From Candidatus Handelsmanbacteria bacterium (GTDB lineage: Bacteria; Latescibacterota; UBA2968; UBA8231), in contig VGJS01000030.1 in the NCBI GenBank assembly GCA_016867395.1, positions 1 through 49,007 of the forward strand: a stretch of 49,007 bases of DNA. Reading direction: 5' to 3'. Positions 1 through 8,511 of the stretch are shown here, one piece after another; the first letter of the stretch is position 1; the number at the start of each line of letters is the position of its first letter. Position numbers and translations under genes: made by a program. Under the pieces are notes generated by a model. The model saw only the letters and a program-made list of their open reading frames with translations. It was not told the origin of the DNA and did no database searches.

Positions 1-339
1 AAGGTCACCAACCGCTGCTGGAGTTGCTGCTGGCGATCCGTCAGCGGCTTTGGCTGGTAACGGGCGGTCGACCGGGGCATCTTCAGATAGCCACACGCCC
101 TTCGCATTGAGCACAGGCCCTGCCCCACCACATGCACCACGGCCTGTTTCTTCTGCGAAGGGCGTACCACTTTTTTGAGTTGACCTCTTCCAAAACCCGG
201 ATTTTGAGCATCGATTCAGCCGGTAGAACGTCTGCTCCGAGATATTGTGCTCCCGCCACACCGCCTGGGCCGTTTCACCCCTATCGGCTTGCCGAAGTAT
301 CCGAATAATCTCTTCGACGCTGTGCACTTTCCGTTTCAT
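1..339 (-). pseudogene. IS3-family transposase remnant (orfA start fused to orfB start)
   Basis: Read on the minus strand from ATG at 339, the first ~40 residues (MKRKVHSVEEIIRILRQ... then ISEQTFYRL) match the helix-turn-helix N-terminus of IS3-family OrfA. The normal leucine-zipper part of OrfA is missing. From about position 180 down to 1, a different frame reads KKQAVVHVVGQGLCSMRRACGY followed by MPRSTARYQPKPLTDRQQQL, which matches the start of IS3 OrfB. The two parts are out of frame and the intervening sequence is lost, so this is an internally deleted, non-functional copy. It runs off the left edge. Family assignment is by motif recognition; the exact IS is unknown. Confidence 0.75.
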
Positions 340-730
340 GAGTATCCTTCCGTCGAACTGAAGAAATACTCACTTCCCATGTGGCGCAACTTGGCGGGGT
401 CACGTCAGTGGCGGCGTAGACACGTGTAGCAGCCGGCCATCGCCTGGGTGTTGCCGAACTGCTGTGACTTCTACCTGTTCTCCCATCTCCAAAGATATGA
501 GCGTCAAAGGCGGGACTTCCTCCAGTTCGTCAGTTCGCCCAGGTACCAGCGGATCGGCCGACGCGCCGAGCTTGAAGGAACATACGGCTGGGACAGCAGG
601 AAGCGTTACTGCTGGAGCGCATGGCAGATGCCATACCTCCACGGCTACTTCGGCTACGATGAGTCCGAGTTCGTGCCCAACAAGTTCCTACTCTACATGC
701 ACATGGTCTGGCGATACCCAGGCGCTCGCG
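340..730. other. Unassigned interval between IS remnant and integrase remnant
   Basis: Several overlapping open frames exist here on both strands, but none gives a protein I recognise, and none has a convincing ribosome binding site. The plus frame running from 448 merges into the integrase remnant downstream. Given decayed mobile DNA on both sides, this is most likely degenerate sequence. Confidence 0.4.
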
Positions 731-744
731 AACTCTCTTGTTTC

Positions 745-1760
745 AGATGGGGTTGCGGCACCTCGAGCGGTCAGCGCTATCGCCAGAAGTTCGGCAACAG
801 CAGGCGGAATGCGGAGGAGGCGCTGAGCAAGATCAAGCTTCAGATCGTGGCGGAGGAGTTCATCCCGCTCGAGGAACGTCAGCGGCGAGAGGCGTTTCAG
901 CGACAGCCCATTCTTTTCGAGGATTTCGCGCTGGACGAGTTCCTGCCCTGGTCCACGATCCAACACTCACCAAGCATCACACCCGGCAAGCCTCCAACGG
1001 GTCCACCTAATCCCCTACTTTGTGGGGATGCACCTGCACGAAATCACGCCCAAGCGGACCGAGGACTTTTAACAGATACACCATCCCGTTGGGCGTTACC
1101 GCCGAGGCAAGCAGACCAGGATTGTCAATCCCGCCACCATCAACCGGGAGTCGTGCGGGCAAAGGTCCTGGTCCGCAAGGCGGTAGAGTGGGGGCACGCT
1201 GTAAGAAACCCCGGCCAGGGGGATTGAGACCTTTAAGGAAACCCCCAAGCTACCCCGGCCTTTGGAGCAGGAGGAGATTGCCCGGCTGTTGGAGAAGTTA
1301 CCCAGCCACTTTCACGCGCTGGTCTCTTGTGCCATCTATGCAGGTCTGCGGCGGGAGGAGTTGTTCCACCTGTGCTGGGAGGACCTCCACTGGAAGGCCG
1401 GGGAAAAACTACGAGTCTCGGCGCATCCCCATGAACGAGGCCTTGGTGGAGGCTTTGCAGCGCCATCCCCGCAGGCTGGACAGCCCCTGTGTCTGCTGCA
1501 ATCGCGATGGGCACCCCTACGAGGATATCCCCGAACCCCTCAAACTTGGCCGCACAACGGGCAGGAATGAGCGGCCCCCTCAAGTTGCATCAGCTGCGCA
1601 CGCCTTCTGTTCCCATACCCTGATGCAGGGTATCGACGCCCGGACCGTGCAGAAGTGGATGGGCATCGCGACCAGAAGACCACCCTCGGCTACGCCCGTG
1701 TCTCACCCGACCACGAAAAGGCCGCGATCCAGCGCTTGCGTTACAAAAGTAATCACCAGG
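745..1760 (+). pseudogene. Tyrosine recombinase (phage/island integrase) pseudogene
   Basis: Successive pieces in different frames reconstruct one integrase. An N-terminal arm/SAM-like region reads RYRQKFGNSRRNAEEALSKI, followed by FEDFALDEFLPWS. A central region reads NPYFVGMHLHEITPKRTEDF. The catalytic domain reads PRPLEQEEIARLLEKLPSHF, then AIYAGLRREELFHLCWEDLHW (first catalytic Arg), then HQLR, HAFCSHTLMQGIDARTVQKW, and GHRDQKTTLGYARVSPDHEK with the nucleophilic Tyr. At least four frame changes are needed, including one missing base inside the HxxR box near 1598 and one at the WMGH box near 1660. All catalytic landmarks remain visible, so decay is fairly recent, but no intact protein can be made. 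It lies about 120 bp from the 3' end of selC. Confidence 0.85.
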
Positions 1761-1876
1761 TGGACACCAAGAGCGGAAATGCCTACCAGAAATGTTTCGC
1801 TTTTTGGGGGAAAAAAGAAGAGGATCGCACCGAGGCCATTCAGCGCAACCCTCTTTCTTTCAGTGATTTGCAGCTC

Positions 1877-1975
1877 TGGCGGGAACGTGTGGGAATCGAA
1901 CCCACCTAGCGGCGCTCTCGCGCCGCCACAACGGATTTGAAGTCCGCGGAGGCCACCAGGCTCCCAACCGCTCCC
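1877..1975 (-). tRNA. selC: tRNA-Sec (UCA)
   Basis: The minus strand folds as a selenocysteine tRNA. The acceptor strands are GGGAGCGG and ACGTTCCC, with one mismatch at the eighth pair. Discriminator G and an encoded CCA occupy 1877-1880. The anticodon arm GGACTTCAAATCC has UCA at 1938-1940. A long GC-rich variable arm precedes the T arm GTGGGTTCGATTCCCAC. The length (99 nt) and the extended variable arm fit bacterial tRNA-Sec (Escherichia coli 95 nt), not tRNA-Ser. Its presence implies selenoprotein synthesis, although selA, selB and selD are not in this window and no selenoprotein gene was seen here. Confidence 0.92.
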
Positions 1976-2011
1976 GCGAAGCGGGGCAGGCGGGCTTAAG
2001 CTTGGGCGGGC

Positions 2012-2455
2012 CTACTCCTTAACCACCCAAAGCTTGATCGAAGCCCGCACCTCGGGATGGAGGCGGATCTCGATGGTGTAGACCCCCAGGGCGCGGATGG
2101 GCTCCTCCAGCTCGATCTTGCGGCGGTCGATCTCACGGCCCTGTTCCTTGAGCAGATCGGCCACGTTCTGGGAGGTCACCGAGCCAAAGAGTTTATCCTC
2201 TTCTCCCACGCGGACCTGCACGGTCAACGAGGTCTTCTCCAGTTCCCGGGCCAGGGATTCGGCGGCCTTTTTCTCGCGCTCGGCCGCGGCTTCGTGCTGC
2301 CGGCGGCGCGACTCAAAGTGGGCGATATTGGCGTCGGTGGCCAGTAGTGCCTCGCCGCGGGGAATGAGGAAGTTGCGGGCAAAGCCATTGGCGACCTTGA
2401 CAATCTCGCCGGCCCGGCCCAGGCGTTCGACATCTTTCAACAACACGATTTTCAC
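2012..2455 (-). CDS. rplI: 50S ribosomal protein L9
   Basis: This 147-residue protein begins MKIVLLKDVERLGRAGEIVK, followed by the N-domain motif VANGFARNFLIPRGEALLAT. These are diagnostic for L9, which binds 23S rRNA near the L1 stalk. The central charged helix (about residues 48-75) and the C-terminal domain (FGSVTSQNVADLL, then IRALGVYTIEIRLHPEV) are complete, and the length is normal. It is the last gene of a minus-strand cluster rpsF - DUF2232 - rplI, and selC follows about 40 bp downstream. The function is certain by family. Confidence 0.97.
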   Translation of the reverse strand: MKIVLLKDVERLGRAGEIVKVANGFARNFLIPRGEALLATDANIAHFESRRRQHEAAAEREKKAAESLARELEKTSLTVQVRVGEEDKLFGSVTSQNVADLLKEQGREIDRRKIELEEPIRALGVYTIEIRLHPEVRASIKLWVVKE

Positions 2456-2503
2456 CTGTTTCTCCTTCTGCCTACAGGCTTTGCTTGCTCAGGGATTCCA
2501 CGT

Positions 2504-3352
2504 TTATACATGCTGCTGCCCATCCTGCCCGGCGGCCGCCTTCTCAGAGGGGATCCCGAGCCGGCGCCAGTCGAACCAGGTGTCCAGCAGCCCCAGGCCG
2601 GCCAGCAGCAACACCGACAGGCCGGCGGTAAAACCGAGGGTCAGATACAGGAAGACCTCCAGCCACCCCGAGACCTTCAGCCGCCAGCAGGAAAAGCGCA
2701 CTAGCGCCAGGCCCTGTAGGGCGTAGAGAGCGCCGGTCGCTACAAACAGATTCAGGCCCAGTTCGGCGGCGATCCCTTCGGTGCCCAGCAACAGCACCAG
2801 GCCGGCGATCAGCACCCAGATCAGAGCGTCCCAGGGACGCCAGTTCCGGAAAGGGATGGCCGGGGGCAGTTCAACCTTCAGCCAGACGCCTCCCGCCTGC
2901 GCCAGGCGGTAGATCAGCACCACAATGAAAAGAACAAAGAGAAATTCGGTAGCCGGCTGGAGCCGCAGCCCCATCTCGACTACCTGGGAAACCGAGTACC
3001 CTTCTTCGAGCTTGAGGCCCGTGGCCTCCAACTGGCCGGCCACCTGTGCAACCAGTTCCTCGCGGGGCTCCCGCGGGGCCAAAAGCAGCATGCCCGCCTG
3101 CATCGCCCCCGGCAGGCTCGCCGCCGCCAGGATCTTGCCATAACCGCGCTGCCGCTCCGCCTGCCAGCCGGCCAGAAATCCTGCCAGGGGCGCCGCCGCC
3201 AGGATCGGGGTCAGCCCCAGGCCGGCGACCACCGCCAGGGGCAGGGCCAGTAGCCCCGCCTGCCACAGGCCAAAGCGCCGGCAGGCCAACAGGGTGGCAG
3301 CGCCCAGGGCGGCCATCCCGGCCACGCTGCCCAGAAAGGTCAGGAAAAGCAT
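2504..3352 (-). CDS. DUF2232-type integral membrane protein
   Basis: This 282-residue, strongly hydrophobic protein has about seven or eight predicted membrane spans, beginning MLFLTFLGSVAGMAALGAAT. A soluble loop near residues 100-130 carries PREPREELVAQVAGQLEATG. A membrane protein at this position (between rpsF/rpsR and rplI) is typical of the DUF2232 family found in deltaproteobacteria and relatives. That family resembles the S components of energy-coupling transporters, but its role is unknown. It lies 29 bp after rpsF and 48 bp before rplI, so it is probably cotranscribed. The assignment rests on context and topology, not on a diagnostic motif. Confidence 0.7.
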   Translation of the reverse strand: MLFLTFLGSVAGMAALGAATLLACRRFGLWQAGLLALPLAVVAGLGLTPILAAAPLAGFLAGWQAERQRGYGKILAAASLPGAMQAGMLLLAPREPREELVAQVAGQLEATGLKLEEGYSVSQVVEMGLRLQPATEFLFVLFIVVLIYRLAQAGGVWLKVELPPAIPFRNWRPWDALIWVLIAGLVLLLGTEGIAAELGLNLFVATGALYALQGLALVRFSCWRLKVSGWLEVFLYLTLGFTAGLSVLLLAGLGLLDTWFDWRRLGIPSEKAAAGQDGQQHV

Positions 3353-3381
3353 CTGCGATCCGCCGAGCCCCCTGCCCTCGG

Positions 3382-3873
3382 TCAGGGAGCCGGACTTTCC
3401 GCCGCCGCGGGATCCTCGGCGGCTTCCTCCCTGACGCGCTCCTCCGGGGCGCTGACCTCGGGGCCGCGCTGCCCGTCGCGGCTGCCGACGCGGCCGGGGC
3501 TACGAGGGCCTCTGGGCCGCTCCTCACGCGCCTGGAACAGCACATCGGCGGGCAGTTGAGGCACCCGCAGGAAGGCGCCTTTGACGGCGACCAACTGGTA
3601 GCGCAGCACTCCTTCGTCGAGCTTCAGCTCGCGGTGCAACCCGTCGAGCAGGCCCAACTCGCCAGTGAATTGGAAGAGCACGTAGTAGCCCTGCTGGCGC
3701 CGCTTCATCGCCACCGAAGTATAGGCCAGCTTGCGCATGCCCCAGCGATCGATGTGGGCCACTTCGGCGTCCTTTCCCTTGAGGAAGGTCTCGTACTTGG
3801 TCACCTCTTCCTCAAGCTGCTTTTCGCCCAGCTGCGGGTCGAGGATACAGACCAGTTCGTAGTTTTTCTTCAT
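3382..3873 (-). CDS. rpsF: 30S ribosomal protein S6
   Basis: The ATG at 3873 gives MKKNYELVCILDPQLGEKQL, the normal S6 start, with GAAAGAG placed about 6 bases upstream. An ATG two codons earlier would put that site too close. The core contains IDRWGMRKLAYTSVAMKRRQ and YYVLFQFTGE, the RNA-binding ferredoxin-like fold that partners S18 on 16S rRNA. After residue ~95 there is a charged C-terminal extension rich in Glu and Arg, as in many S6 proteins. The usual neighbour rpsR (S18) does not follow; a DUF2232 gene does. Confidence 0.95.
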   Translation of the reverse strand: MKKNYELVCILDPQLGEKQLEEEVTKYETFLKGKDAEVAHIDRWGMRKLAYTSVAMKRRQQGYYVLFQFTGELGLLDGLHRELKLDEGVLRYQLVAVKGAFLRVPQLPADVLFQAREERPRGPRSPGRVGSRDGQRGPEVSAPEERVREEAAEDPAAAESPAP

Positions 3874-3917
3874 GCCCATCTCTTTCGGGTTGGTTGTTGG
3901 ATCACAAAACATCGCGC

Positions 3918-4484
3918 TCAAGTCAGCGGCGCCAGGCCGTTGAACTGGTTCATCGCCTTGTCCACCCCTTTGGCGGCGCACACCGCAATGGCCTGGCAGG
4001 CCCGCGCCACCAGTTCGGCCACCGGCTCCGCGTCACCGAAGGAGCCCAGCACGTACTCGATGTCGTCCGTCCCCGGCGGCGGGGCGCCGATGCCTAGACG
4101 CAGGCGCGGCACCTGATCGCTGCCCAAGTTCTCCAGCACCGAGGCCAGGCCATTGTGGCCCCCGTCGCTGCCGCCCCGCCGCAGGCGCAGGCGGCCGAAG
4201 TCGAGCAGAAAATCATCTAAGAGCACCAGCATCTCCTCCCGTGCCAGTCCCAGCCGGCGCTGGCAGGCGGACACCGCCACCCCGCTGCGGTTCATGTAGG
4301 TCTGCGGCTTGACCAGCATGACCTGATGGTCCGCCAGTTGCACCAGAGCCGCCTGGCTGTGATCCTGCTCCACCCACCGGCCTCCACCCTGGGCGACCAG
4401 ATGATCGGCGATCATGAACCCGATGTTGTGGCGGGTCGCCGCGTAGCGCGGCCCCGGATTCCCCAGGCCGACGACGAGCCGCAA
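3918..4484 (-). CDS. pth: Peptidyl-tRNA hydrolase
   Basis: This 188-residue protein recycles peptidyl-tRNAs that drop off ribosomes. It carries the family N-terminus RLVVGLGNPGPRYAATRHNI, with the catalytic His in RHNIGF. It also has KPQTYMNRSG, the LLDDFLLDFGRLRLR segment with the conserved Asp, and GGHNGLAS. The start is a TTG at 4484, two bases after the rplY stop, so the two are translationally close. The length and all active-site residues are normal. It is followed by rpsF. Confidence 0.96.
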   Translation of the reverse strand: MRLVVGLGNPGPRYAATRHNIGFMIADHLVAQGGGRWVEQDHSQAALVQLADHQVMLVKPQTYMNRSGVAVSACQRRLGLAREEMLVLLDDFLLDFGRLRLRRGGSDGGHNGLASVLENLGSDQVPRLRLGIGAPPPGTDDIEYVLGSFGDAEPVAELVARACQAIAVCAAKGVDKAMNQFNGLAPLT

Positions 4485-4486
4485 AC

Positions 4487-5161
4487 TCAGTTCTTGGCCG
4501 GGGCCTCGGCGCCCTTGGCTTCAGCACTTTCCTCGGCGGCCGTCTCCGCGGTGGCAGCCACCACCAGACGCGGGGCGAGCACACTGACGATAGTGACCCC
4601 CGGATCGGTGATGATGCGGCCTTCCTGGTCCAAGAGGTCGCGCACGTGGATGCTCTGGCCCACCTCCAGGTCAGTTATGTCGATCTCCAGACGGGAGGGC
4701 AACTCCGAGGCCACACACTCCATTTCGGCCAGGGTCAGGGTCTGCTGCAGGGCCCCGCCGCCGGTGCGCACCCCGGCCGGCACCCCCTTGGCGACGATGG
4801 GCACGCTGATACGCAGCCTCTCCTCGGGATCGACCCGTAGCAGGTCCACGTGCATGATGTCACCGCGGACCTTGTGATACTGGATCTCGCGGACCACCGC
4901 CCGGTCAGGAACGGCGCTTTTGTCCACCCCGACCAGGAAGACGGCGTTCTGGCCACCCTGACCCAGGGCCCGCTCCAGGACGCGGGCCTCGGCTTTGAAG
5001 CAGAAGGGCGCCTGGGTATGCCCGTAAAGAACCCCCGGCAGCATGCCGGTCAGGCGGCGCAGCCGGCCCACCGCGCCCTTCCCTTTTTCCTCGCGGGACT
5101 GAACCTGGAGGGCAATCTCTTCGCGCTTGAAGATCTCTAGCTGCACGGAAATCGATGCCAT
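4487..5161 (-). CDS. rplY: 50S ribosomal protein L25 (Ctc/TL5 type)
   Basis: This protein of about 224 residues has two domains. The N-terminal 5S-rRNA-binding part includes GAVGRLRRLTGMLPGVLYGH. The C-terminal TL5/CTC domain includes VRTGGGALQQTLTLAEMECV and LPSRLEIDITDLEVGQSIHV. The alanine/glutamate-rich tail is typical. The ATG at 5161 (MASISVQLEIFKREE) is chosen over one 14 codons upstream because family members begin just before this strand. In many genomes prs lies directly upstream; here that position is taken by tRNA-Gln. It is followed by pth with almost no gap. Confidence 0.95.
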   Translation of the reverse strand: MASISVQLEIFKREEIALQVQSREEKGKGAVGRLRRLTGMLPGVLYGHTQAPFCFKAEARVLERALGQGGQNAVFLVGVDKSAVPDRAVVREIQYHKVRGDIMHVDLLRVDPEERLRISVPIVAKGVPAGVRTGGGALQQTLTLAEMECVASELPSRLEIDITDLEVGQSIHVRDLLDQEGRIITDPGVTIVSVLAPRLVVAATAETAAEESAEAKGAEAPAKN

Positions 5162-5237
5162 CAATACCATCTCCTCAGAAAGAACCACGGGCACCAGGCG
5201 CACCGCGGCGCAGGGTGCGGTCGAGTGTCATAAAATT

Positions 5238-5312
5238 TGGCTGCCCGGCAAGGATTCGAACCTCGATAGACGGAACCAAAATCCGTCGTCCTACCAATTG
5301 AACGACCGGGCA
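5238..5312 (-). tRNA. tRNA-Gln (UUG)
   Basis: The minus strand gives a 75-nt cloverleaf. The acceptor TGCCCGG pairs with CCGGGCA. The anticodon stem-loop ACGGATTTTGGTTCCGT has UUG at 5277-5279, and the T arm contains GGTTCGAATCC. G73 and an encoded CCA are present at 5238-5241. It lies between ispE and rplY on the same strand, so it may be processed from a joint transcript. Confidence 0.96.
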
Positions 5313-5352
5313 ACCACAAAAAAAGGAAGGTCGCAGCGGGCGCGATCCGCAT

Positions 5353-6225
5353 TCAGGCGGGCGCACAAAAAAACGACCGGTATCCTCTGGCTCTCAGCGC
5401 TTGGTGCGCCCGCAGAGCGACAGCCCGATCGTCGAAAATGCCGTAAACAGTAGAACCGCTGCCCGACATGGAGCAGAGCTGCGCCCCCGCCAGGCTCAGG
5501 TGGGTGCGCACTTCTGCGACGATGGGATTGGCGCGTTCCACCAGCTCCTGAAAATCGTTCTCAATCACCGGGAACAGGGCCGTGCCTGCGACGCGCCCGC
5601 CGCTCAAGGAATAAACAAAGCTAAGGTAGGGGGAGAGGTGTGTCAAGCCGGGCTTTAGCTGGCCGTAGGCCCAGGCGGTGCTCACCGCCACTCCTGGATA
5701 GACCAGCACGTAATAAACCTCCCCCTCCCACTCCAGCGGGGTAAGCACCTCGCCGCGGCCCTGGGCCAGGGCCGTGCCGCCCCACAGCAGAAAGGGGATA
5801 TCCGACCCGAGTTGGCCGGCCAGATTCACTAGGTCCCCCCGGCCCAGAGGCTGGCCGCACAGGTGATTCAGACCGCGCAAGGCGGCGGCGGCATCGGCGC
5901 TGCCTCCTCCCAGGCCGGCGCCCACGGGGATGTGTTTCTCTAGGTAGATGTGGAAGGCGGGGACTGCGGTCGGCACCCTGCTCCTGAACAGCGCCGCGGC
6001 CGTGGCCACCAGGTTGTCGGGCCCGGTAGACAGGGAAGAATCTGAACAACTGAGCTGGTTTTGTTCTGAGGGGAAGAAGCGCAACTGGTCAGCCAGGTCC
6101 ACACTCTGCATGATGGTGCACAGGTCGTGGTATCCGTCGGGCCGCCGGCGCAGCACCTTCAGGCCGAGATTGATCTTGGCCCGGGCGGCCTCGCGGTGGA
6201 GTTCCTCTCCGGCATGCGCTTGCAT
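5353..6225 (-). CDS. ispE: 4-diphosphocytidyl-2-C-methyl-D-erythritol kinase
   Basis: This GHMP-family kinase phosphorylates CDP-ME in the MEP route to isoprenoid precursors. Visible motifs are the substrate-binding start AKINLGLKVLRRRPDGYHDL, the ATP-binding glycine loop IPVGAGLGGGSADAAAAL, the catalytic-region LGSDIPFLLWGG, and the C-terminal MSGSGSTVYGIF. The ATG at 6225 (MQAHAG) is preferred over an upstream GTG because AGAGG lies about 7 bases before it. The length (~290 residues) is normal. It is transcribed divergently from the Crp/Fnr gene. Confidence 0.95.
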   Translation of the reverse strand: MQAHAGEELHREAARAKINLGLKVLRRRPDGYHDLCTIMQSVDLADQLRFFPSEQNQLSCSDSSLSTGPDNLVATAAALFRSRVPTAVPAFHIYLEKHIPVGAGLGGGSADAAAALRGLNHLCGQPLGRGDLVNLAGQLGSDIPFLLWGGTALAQGRGEVLTPLEWEGEVYYVLVYPGVAVSTAWAYGQLKPGLTHLSPYLSFVYSLSGGRVAGTALFPVIENDFQELVERANPIVAEVRTHLSLAGAQLCSMSGSGSTVYGIFDDRAVALRAHQALRARGYRSFFCAPA

Positions 6226-6323
6226 TCTTGACCTCTTCACATTGTTTCCATATTAATTAACGCCCTTGCGGTTGCCCGGCGCCAGTTCCCCGGCTCCAAA
6301 CCCAGTCCCCCGGAGGCATCGCT

Positions 6324-7013
6324 GTGGACATTTCCTTCCTCCGTCAGGTCGCCCTCTTTGCCGGCCTCCACGACGAGCAGTTGCGGGCCCTGGCCAAAGT
6401 GACCCTTACCCGCGCCTGTCCCAAGGAGAGCATCATTATCCTGGCCGACGAGGAGGGGGACGCCCTCTTCCTCATCGCCAAGGGCCAGGTGAAGGTCAGC
6501 CTGGTCAGCGAGGATGGCCGCGAGGTAATCCTCTCCCTGCTGGGTCCGGGGGCGGTCTTCGGGGAGTTGTCCCTGCTCGACGGCAAGCCGCGCTCCGCCA
6601 ACGTGGTGGCCACCGAGGACACCGAACTGCTGATGTTGCGGCGCTTCGATTTCCTGCAACTGCTGCACCGGGTGCCCCAGATCGCCATCTCCCTGCTGGC
6701 CGAACTGGCCGCCCGCCTGCGCAAGACCGACCGCAAGATCGAGGGCCTGGCCCTCCTCGACGTGACCAGCCGCATCTCTGAGACCCTGCTGCAACTGGCC
6801 AGCGAGCAGGGCAGCGACACGCCCCAGGGCGTGCTCCTGCGCAACCGCCCCACCCACCAGCAACTGGCCAATATGTCGGGGACCACCCGAGAAACGGTCT
6901 CCCGGGTGCTTAAAAGGCTCGAAGCCCAGGGTTATATCTCGTGCAGGAGCCGTAACATCACCATCCTGCGGGAGGAAAACTGGAAGGACCCCCCGGCCAG
7001 ACCCCGACCATGA
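6324..7013 (+). CDS. Crp/Fnr-family transcriptional regulator
   Basis: This 229-residue regulator has an N-terminal cyclic-nucleotide-binding barrel (about residues 5-120). The phosphate-binding-cassette-like stretch [18 protein letters not shown] contains the Glu and Arg-Ser pair seen in cAMP-binding Crp. A long dimerisation helix follows. The winged helix near residues 170-215 contains [20 protein letters not shown]. No Cys cluster for an Fe-S centre is present at the N-terminus, so it is Crp-like, not Fnr-like. The start is GTG at 6324 with GGAGG at 6312-6316. The stop overlaps the next gene's ATG, suggesting joint regulation of the sigma-54 activator. The ligand is an inference from the motif. 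Confidence 0.92.
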   Translation: MDISFLRQVALFAGLHDEQLRALAKVTLTRACPKESIIILADEEGDALFLIAKGQVKVSLVSEDGREVILSLLGPGAVFGELSLLDGKPRSANVVATEDTELLMLRRFDFLQLLHRVPQIAISLLAELAARLRKTDRKIEGLALLDVTSRISETLLQLASEQGSDTPQGVLLRNRPTHQQLANMSGTTRETVSRVLKRLEAQGYISCRSRNITILREENWKDPPARPRP

Positions 7014-8503
7014 AGAAACCGAACCAGCGCTTTGTGCTGCTCACGCAGAACCCCGCCCTGGCGGAGGCCTGCAAGAGCGCCTGGACGGCCGACCGCTGCC
7101 ATCTGGTCGAGTTGCCCGACACAGGCCTCCTGTCCCCCCTGCTGGATCGCGGCGTCGATCTGGTGGCCCTGGACCTGTCCTTGCCCGCCCCGGCCCTCGA
7201 AAACTGCGCCGTGGCTCTGAGCCGGCACCGCGAACTGCCCTTGCTCCTGCTGGGCTCCCCGGCCCCCTGGCACGCGGTGTCGCGGGGCAATCCGCTGGAG
7301 GAGGTACTCGCCCCGCCCTTTGCGGTGGAGCGCCTGCAACAGGCCGTTGCCCTCCTGCTGGAGAAGAGCCAAATGCTCTACGGCCGCCTGGTGGGCCGCT
7401 CAGAGGCCACGCAGGAACTGCGAGAGCGCATCCTGCGCCTGGCCCCCACCTCCGTAACCGTGCTCCTAACCGGCGAGACCGGCACCGGCAAGGAGGAGGT
7501 GGGCCGGGCCCTGCACCAACTCAGCCCGCGCCGCGACCGCCCCTTCAAGGCCATCAACTGCGCGGCCATACCCGAGAACCTGCTTGAAAACGAGCTTTTC
7601 GGCCACGAGCGGGGCGCCTACACCGATGCCCGCACCCAACACCAGGGGCTCTTCGAACAGGCCGAGGGCGGCACGGTTTTCCTGGATGAGATCGGCGAGA
7701 TGTCCCGGGCCGCCCAGGTGCGGCTCTTGCGGGTGCTGGAGGAGCGGGAGGTCACCCGCATCGGCGGGACCGCCGCCATCCCGGTGGACGTGCGGGTGGT
7801 GGCCGCCACCAACCGCGATCTGCAACAGGCCATGGCCCGGGGCGAGTTCCGCCGCGACCTGTACCACCGGCTCAAGATCGCCGAACTGGCCCTGCCGCCC
7901 CTGCGCCAGAGGCGGGAGGACGTAGCGCTGCTGATCGAGTACTTTGTGGAGGAGTTCGCTCCGCAGCGCCAGACTCCCTTTGCCGGCTTCACCGCCGCCG
8001 CCCTCGAACTGCTGGGCGAATACGACTGGCCTGGCAATGTGCGCGAACTGCGCAACCTGGTCGAACACCTGGTCTTTCTCGGGCCCCAGGGCCAGGTCGA
8101 ACCCCACCATCTGCTGCCCCACCTGGAGCGGATGCCGCCCTTGGAGCGCCCGCTGCCTGTGCCGGCGCCCCGGGGGACCGACCAGACCGAGCGGGAGTTG
8201 ATCTACTTCGCCCTGCTCGACCTGAAGCGCGAGGTCTCGGAACTGCGCCGGCTGGTCGAGGAGCGGCTGGCAGGCCCGCCTCCACCATTGAGCCGGCCGG
8301 TGTACCCGGTGGAGGAGCCCGAGGTCAAACCCGCTGAACCGCCCGAGGCAGGGGCTGCCGTGCGCTCGCTTCGCGACCTGGAAGAGGAGGCCATTGCCCA
8401 GGCCCTCCGGGCCGCCATGGGCAACCGCCGCCAGGCCGCCCAGTTGTTGGGCATCGGCGTGCGTACCCTGTACCGCAAATTAGACGAGTACCACCTCAAA
8501 TAG
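7010..8503 (+). CDS. Sigma-54-dependent response regulator (NtrC family) with degenerate receiver
   Basis: This 497-residue protein has three parts. Residues ~5-120 look like a receiver domain that keeps a possible phospho-acceptor Asp in VALDLSLP but lacks the acidic pair near the N-terminus. The AAA+ domain (~130-375) has Walker [15 protein letters not shown], a GAFTGA-position motif reading GAYTDA, Walker [13 protein letters not shown], and an arginine-finger region. The C-terminus (~455-497) has a Fis-type helix-turn-helix, [20 protein letters not shown]. It should remodel sigma-54 holoenzyme at enhancer-dependent promoters. The start overlaps the upstream regulator by 4 bases. No histidine kinase is adjacent, so the trigger is unknown and may not be phosphorylation. 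Confidence 0.93.
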   Translation: MKKPNQRFVLLTQNPALAEACKSAWTADRCHLVELPDTGLLSPLLDRGVDLVALDLSLPAPALENCAVALSRHRELPLLLLGSPAPWHAVSRGNPLEEVLAPPFAVERLQQAVALLLEKSQMLYGRLVGRSEATQELRERILRLAPTSVTVLLTGETGTGKEEVGRALHQLSPRRDRPFKAINCAAIPENLLENELFGHERGAYTDARTQHQGLFEQAEGGTVFLDEIGEMSRAAQVRLLRVLEEREVTRIGGTAAIPVDVRVVAATNRDLQQAMARGEFRRDLYHRLKIAELALPPLRQRREDVALLIEYFVEEFAPQRQTPFAGFTAAALELLGEYDWPGNVRELRNLVEHLVFLGPQGQVEPHHLLPHLERMPPLERPLPVPAPRGTDQTERELIYFALLDLKREVSELRRLVEERLAGPPPPLSRPVYPVEEPEVKPAEPPEAGAAVRSLRDLEEEAIAQALRAAMGNRRQAAQLLGIGVRTLYRKLDEYHLK

Positions 8504-8511
8504 GTCCGCGC

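Noticed and set aside
448..744. Open plus-strand frame upstream of the integrase remnant
   Set aside because: No recognisable protein, no ribosome binding site, and both flanks are decayed mobile DNA; other frames are equally open.
1877..1975. Selenoprotein genes near selC
   Set aside because: No gene in the window shows a conserved in-frame TGA with homology continuing past it; the decayed integrase's stops are explained by frameshifts.
1973..1985. CCCGC-gaa-GCGGG hairpin as rplI terminator
   Set aside because: It overlaps the 5' end of selC and has no T-run, so it may only reflect tRNA flank composition.
7610..7630. GAYTDA in place of GAFTGA in the sigma-54 activator as a sign of lost sigma-54 contact
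   Set aside because: Phe-to-Tyr and Gly-to-Asp variants at these positions are, as I recall, common in the family, so it is not strong evidence for loss of function.
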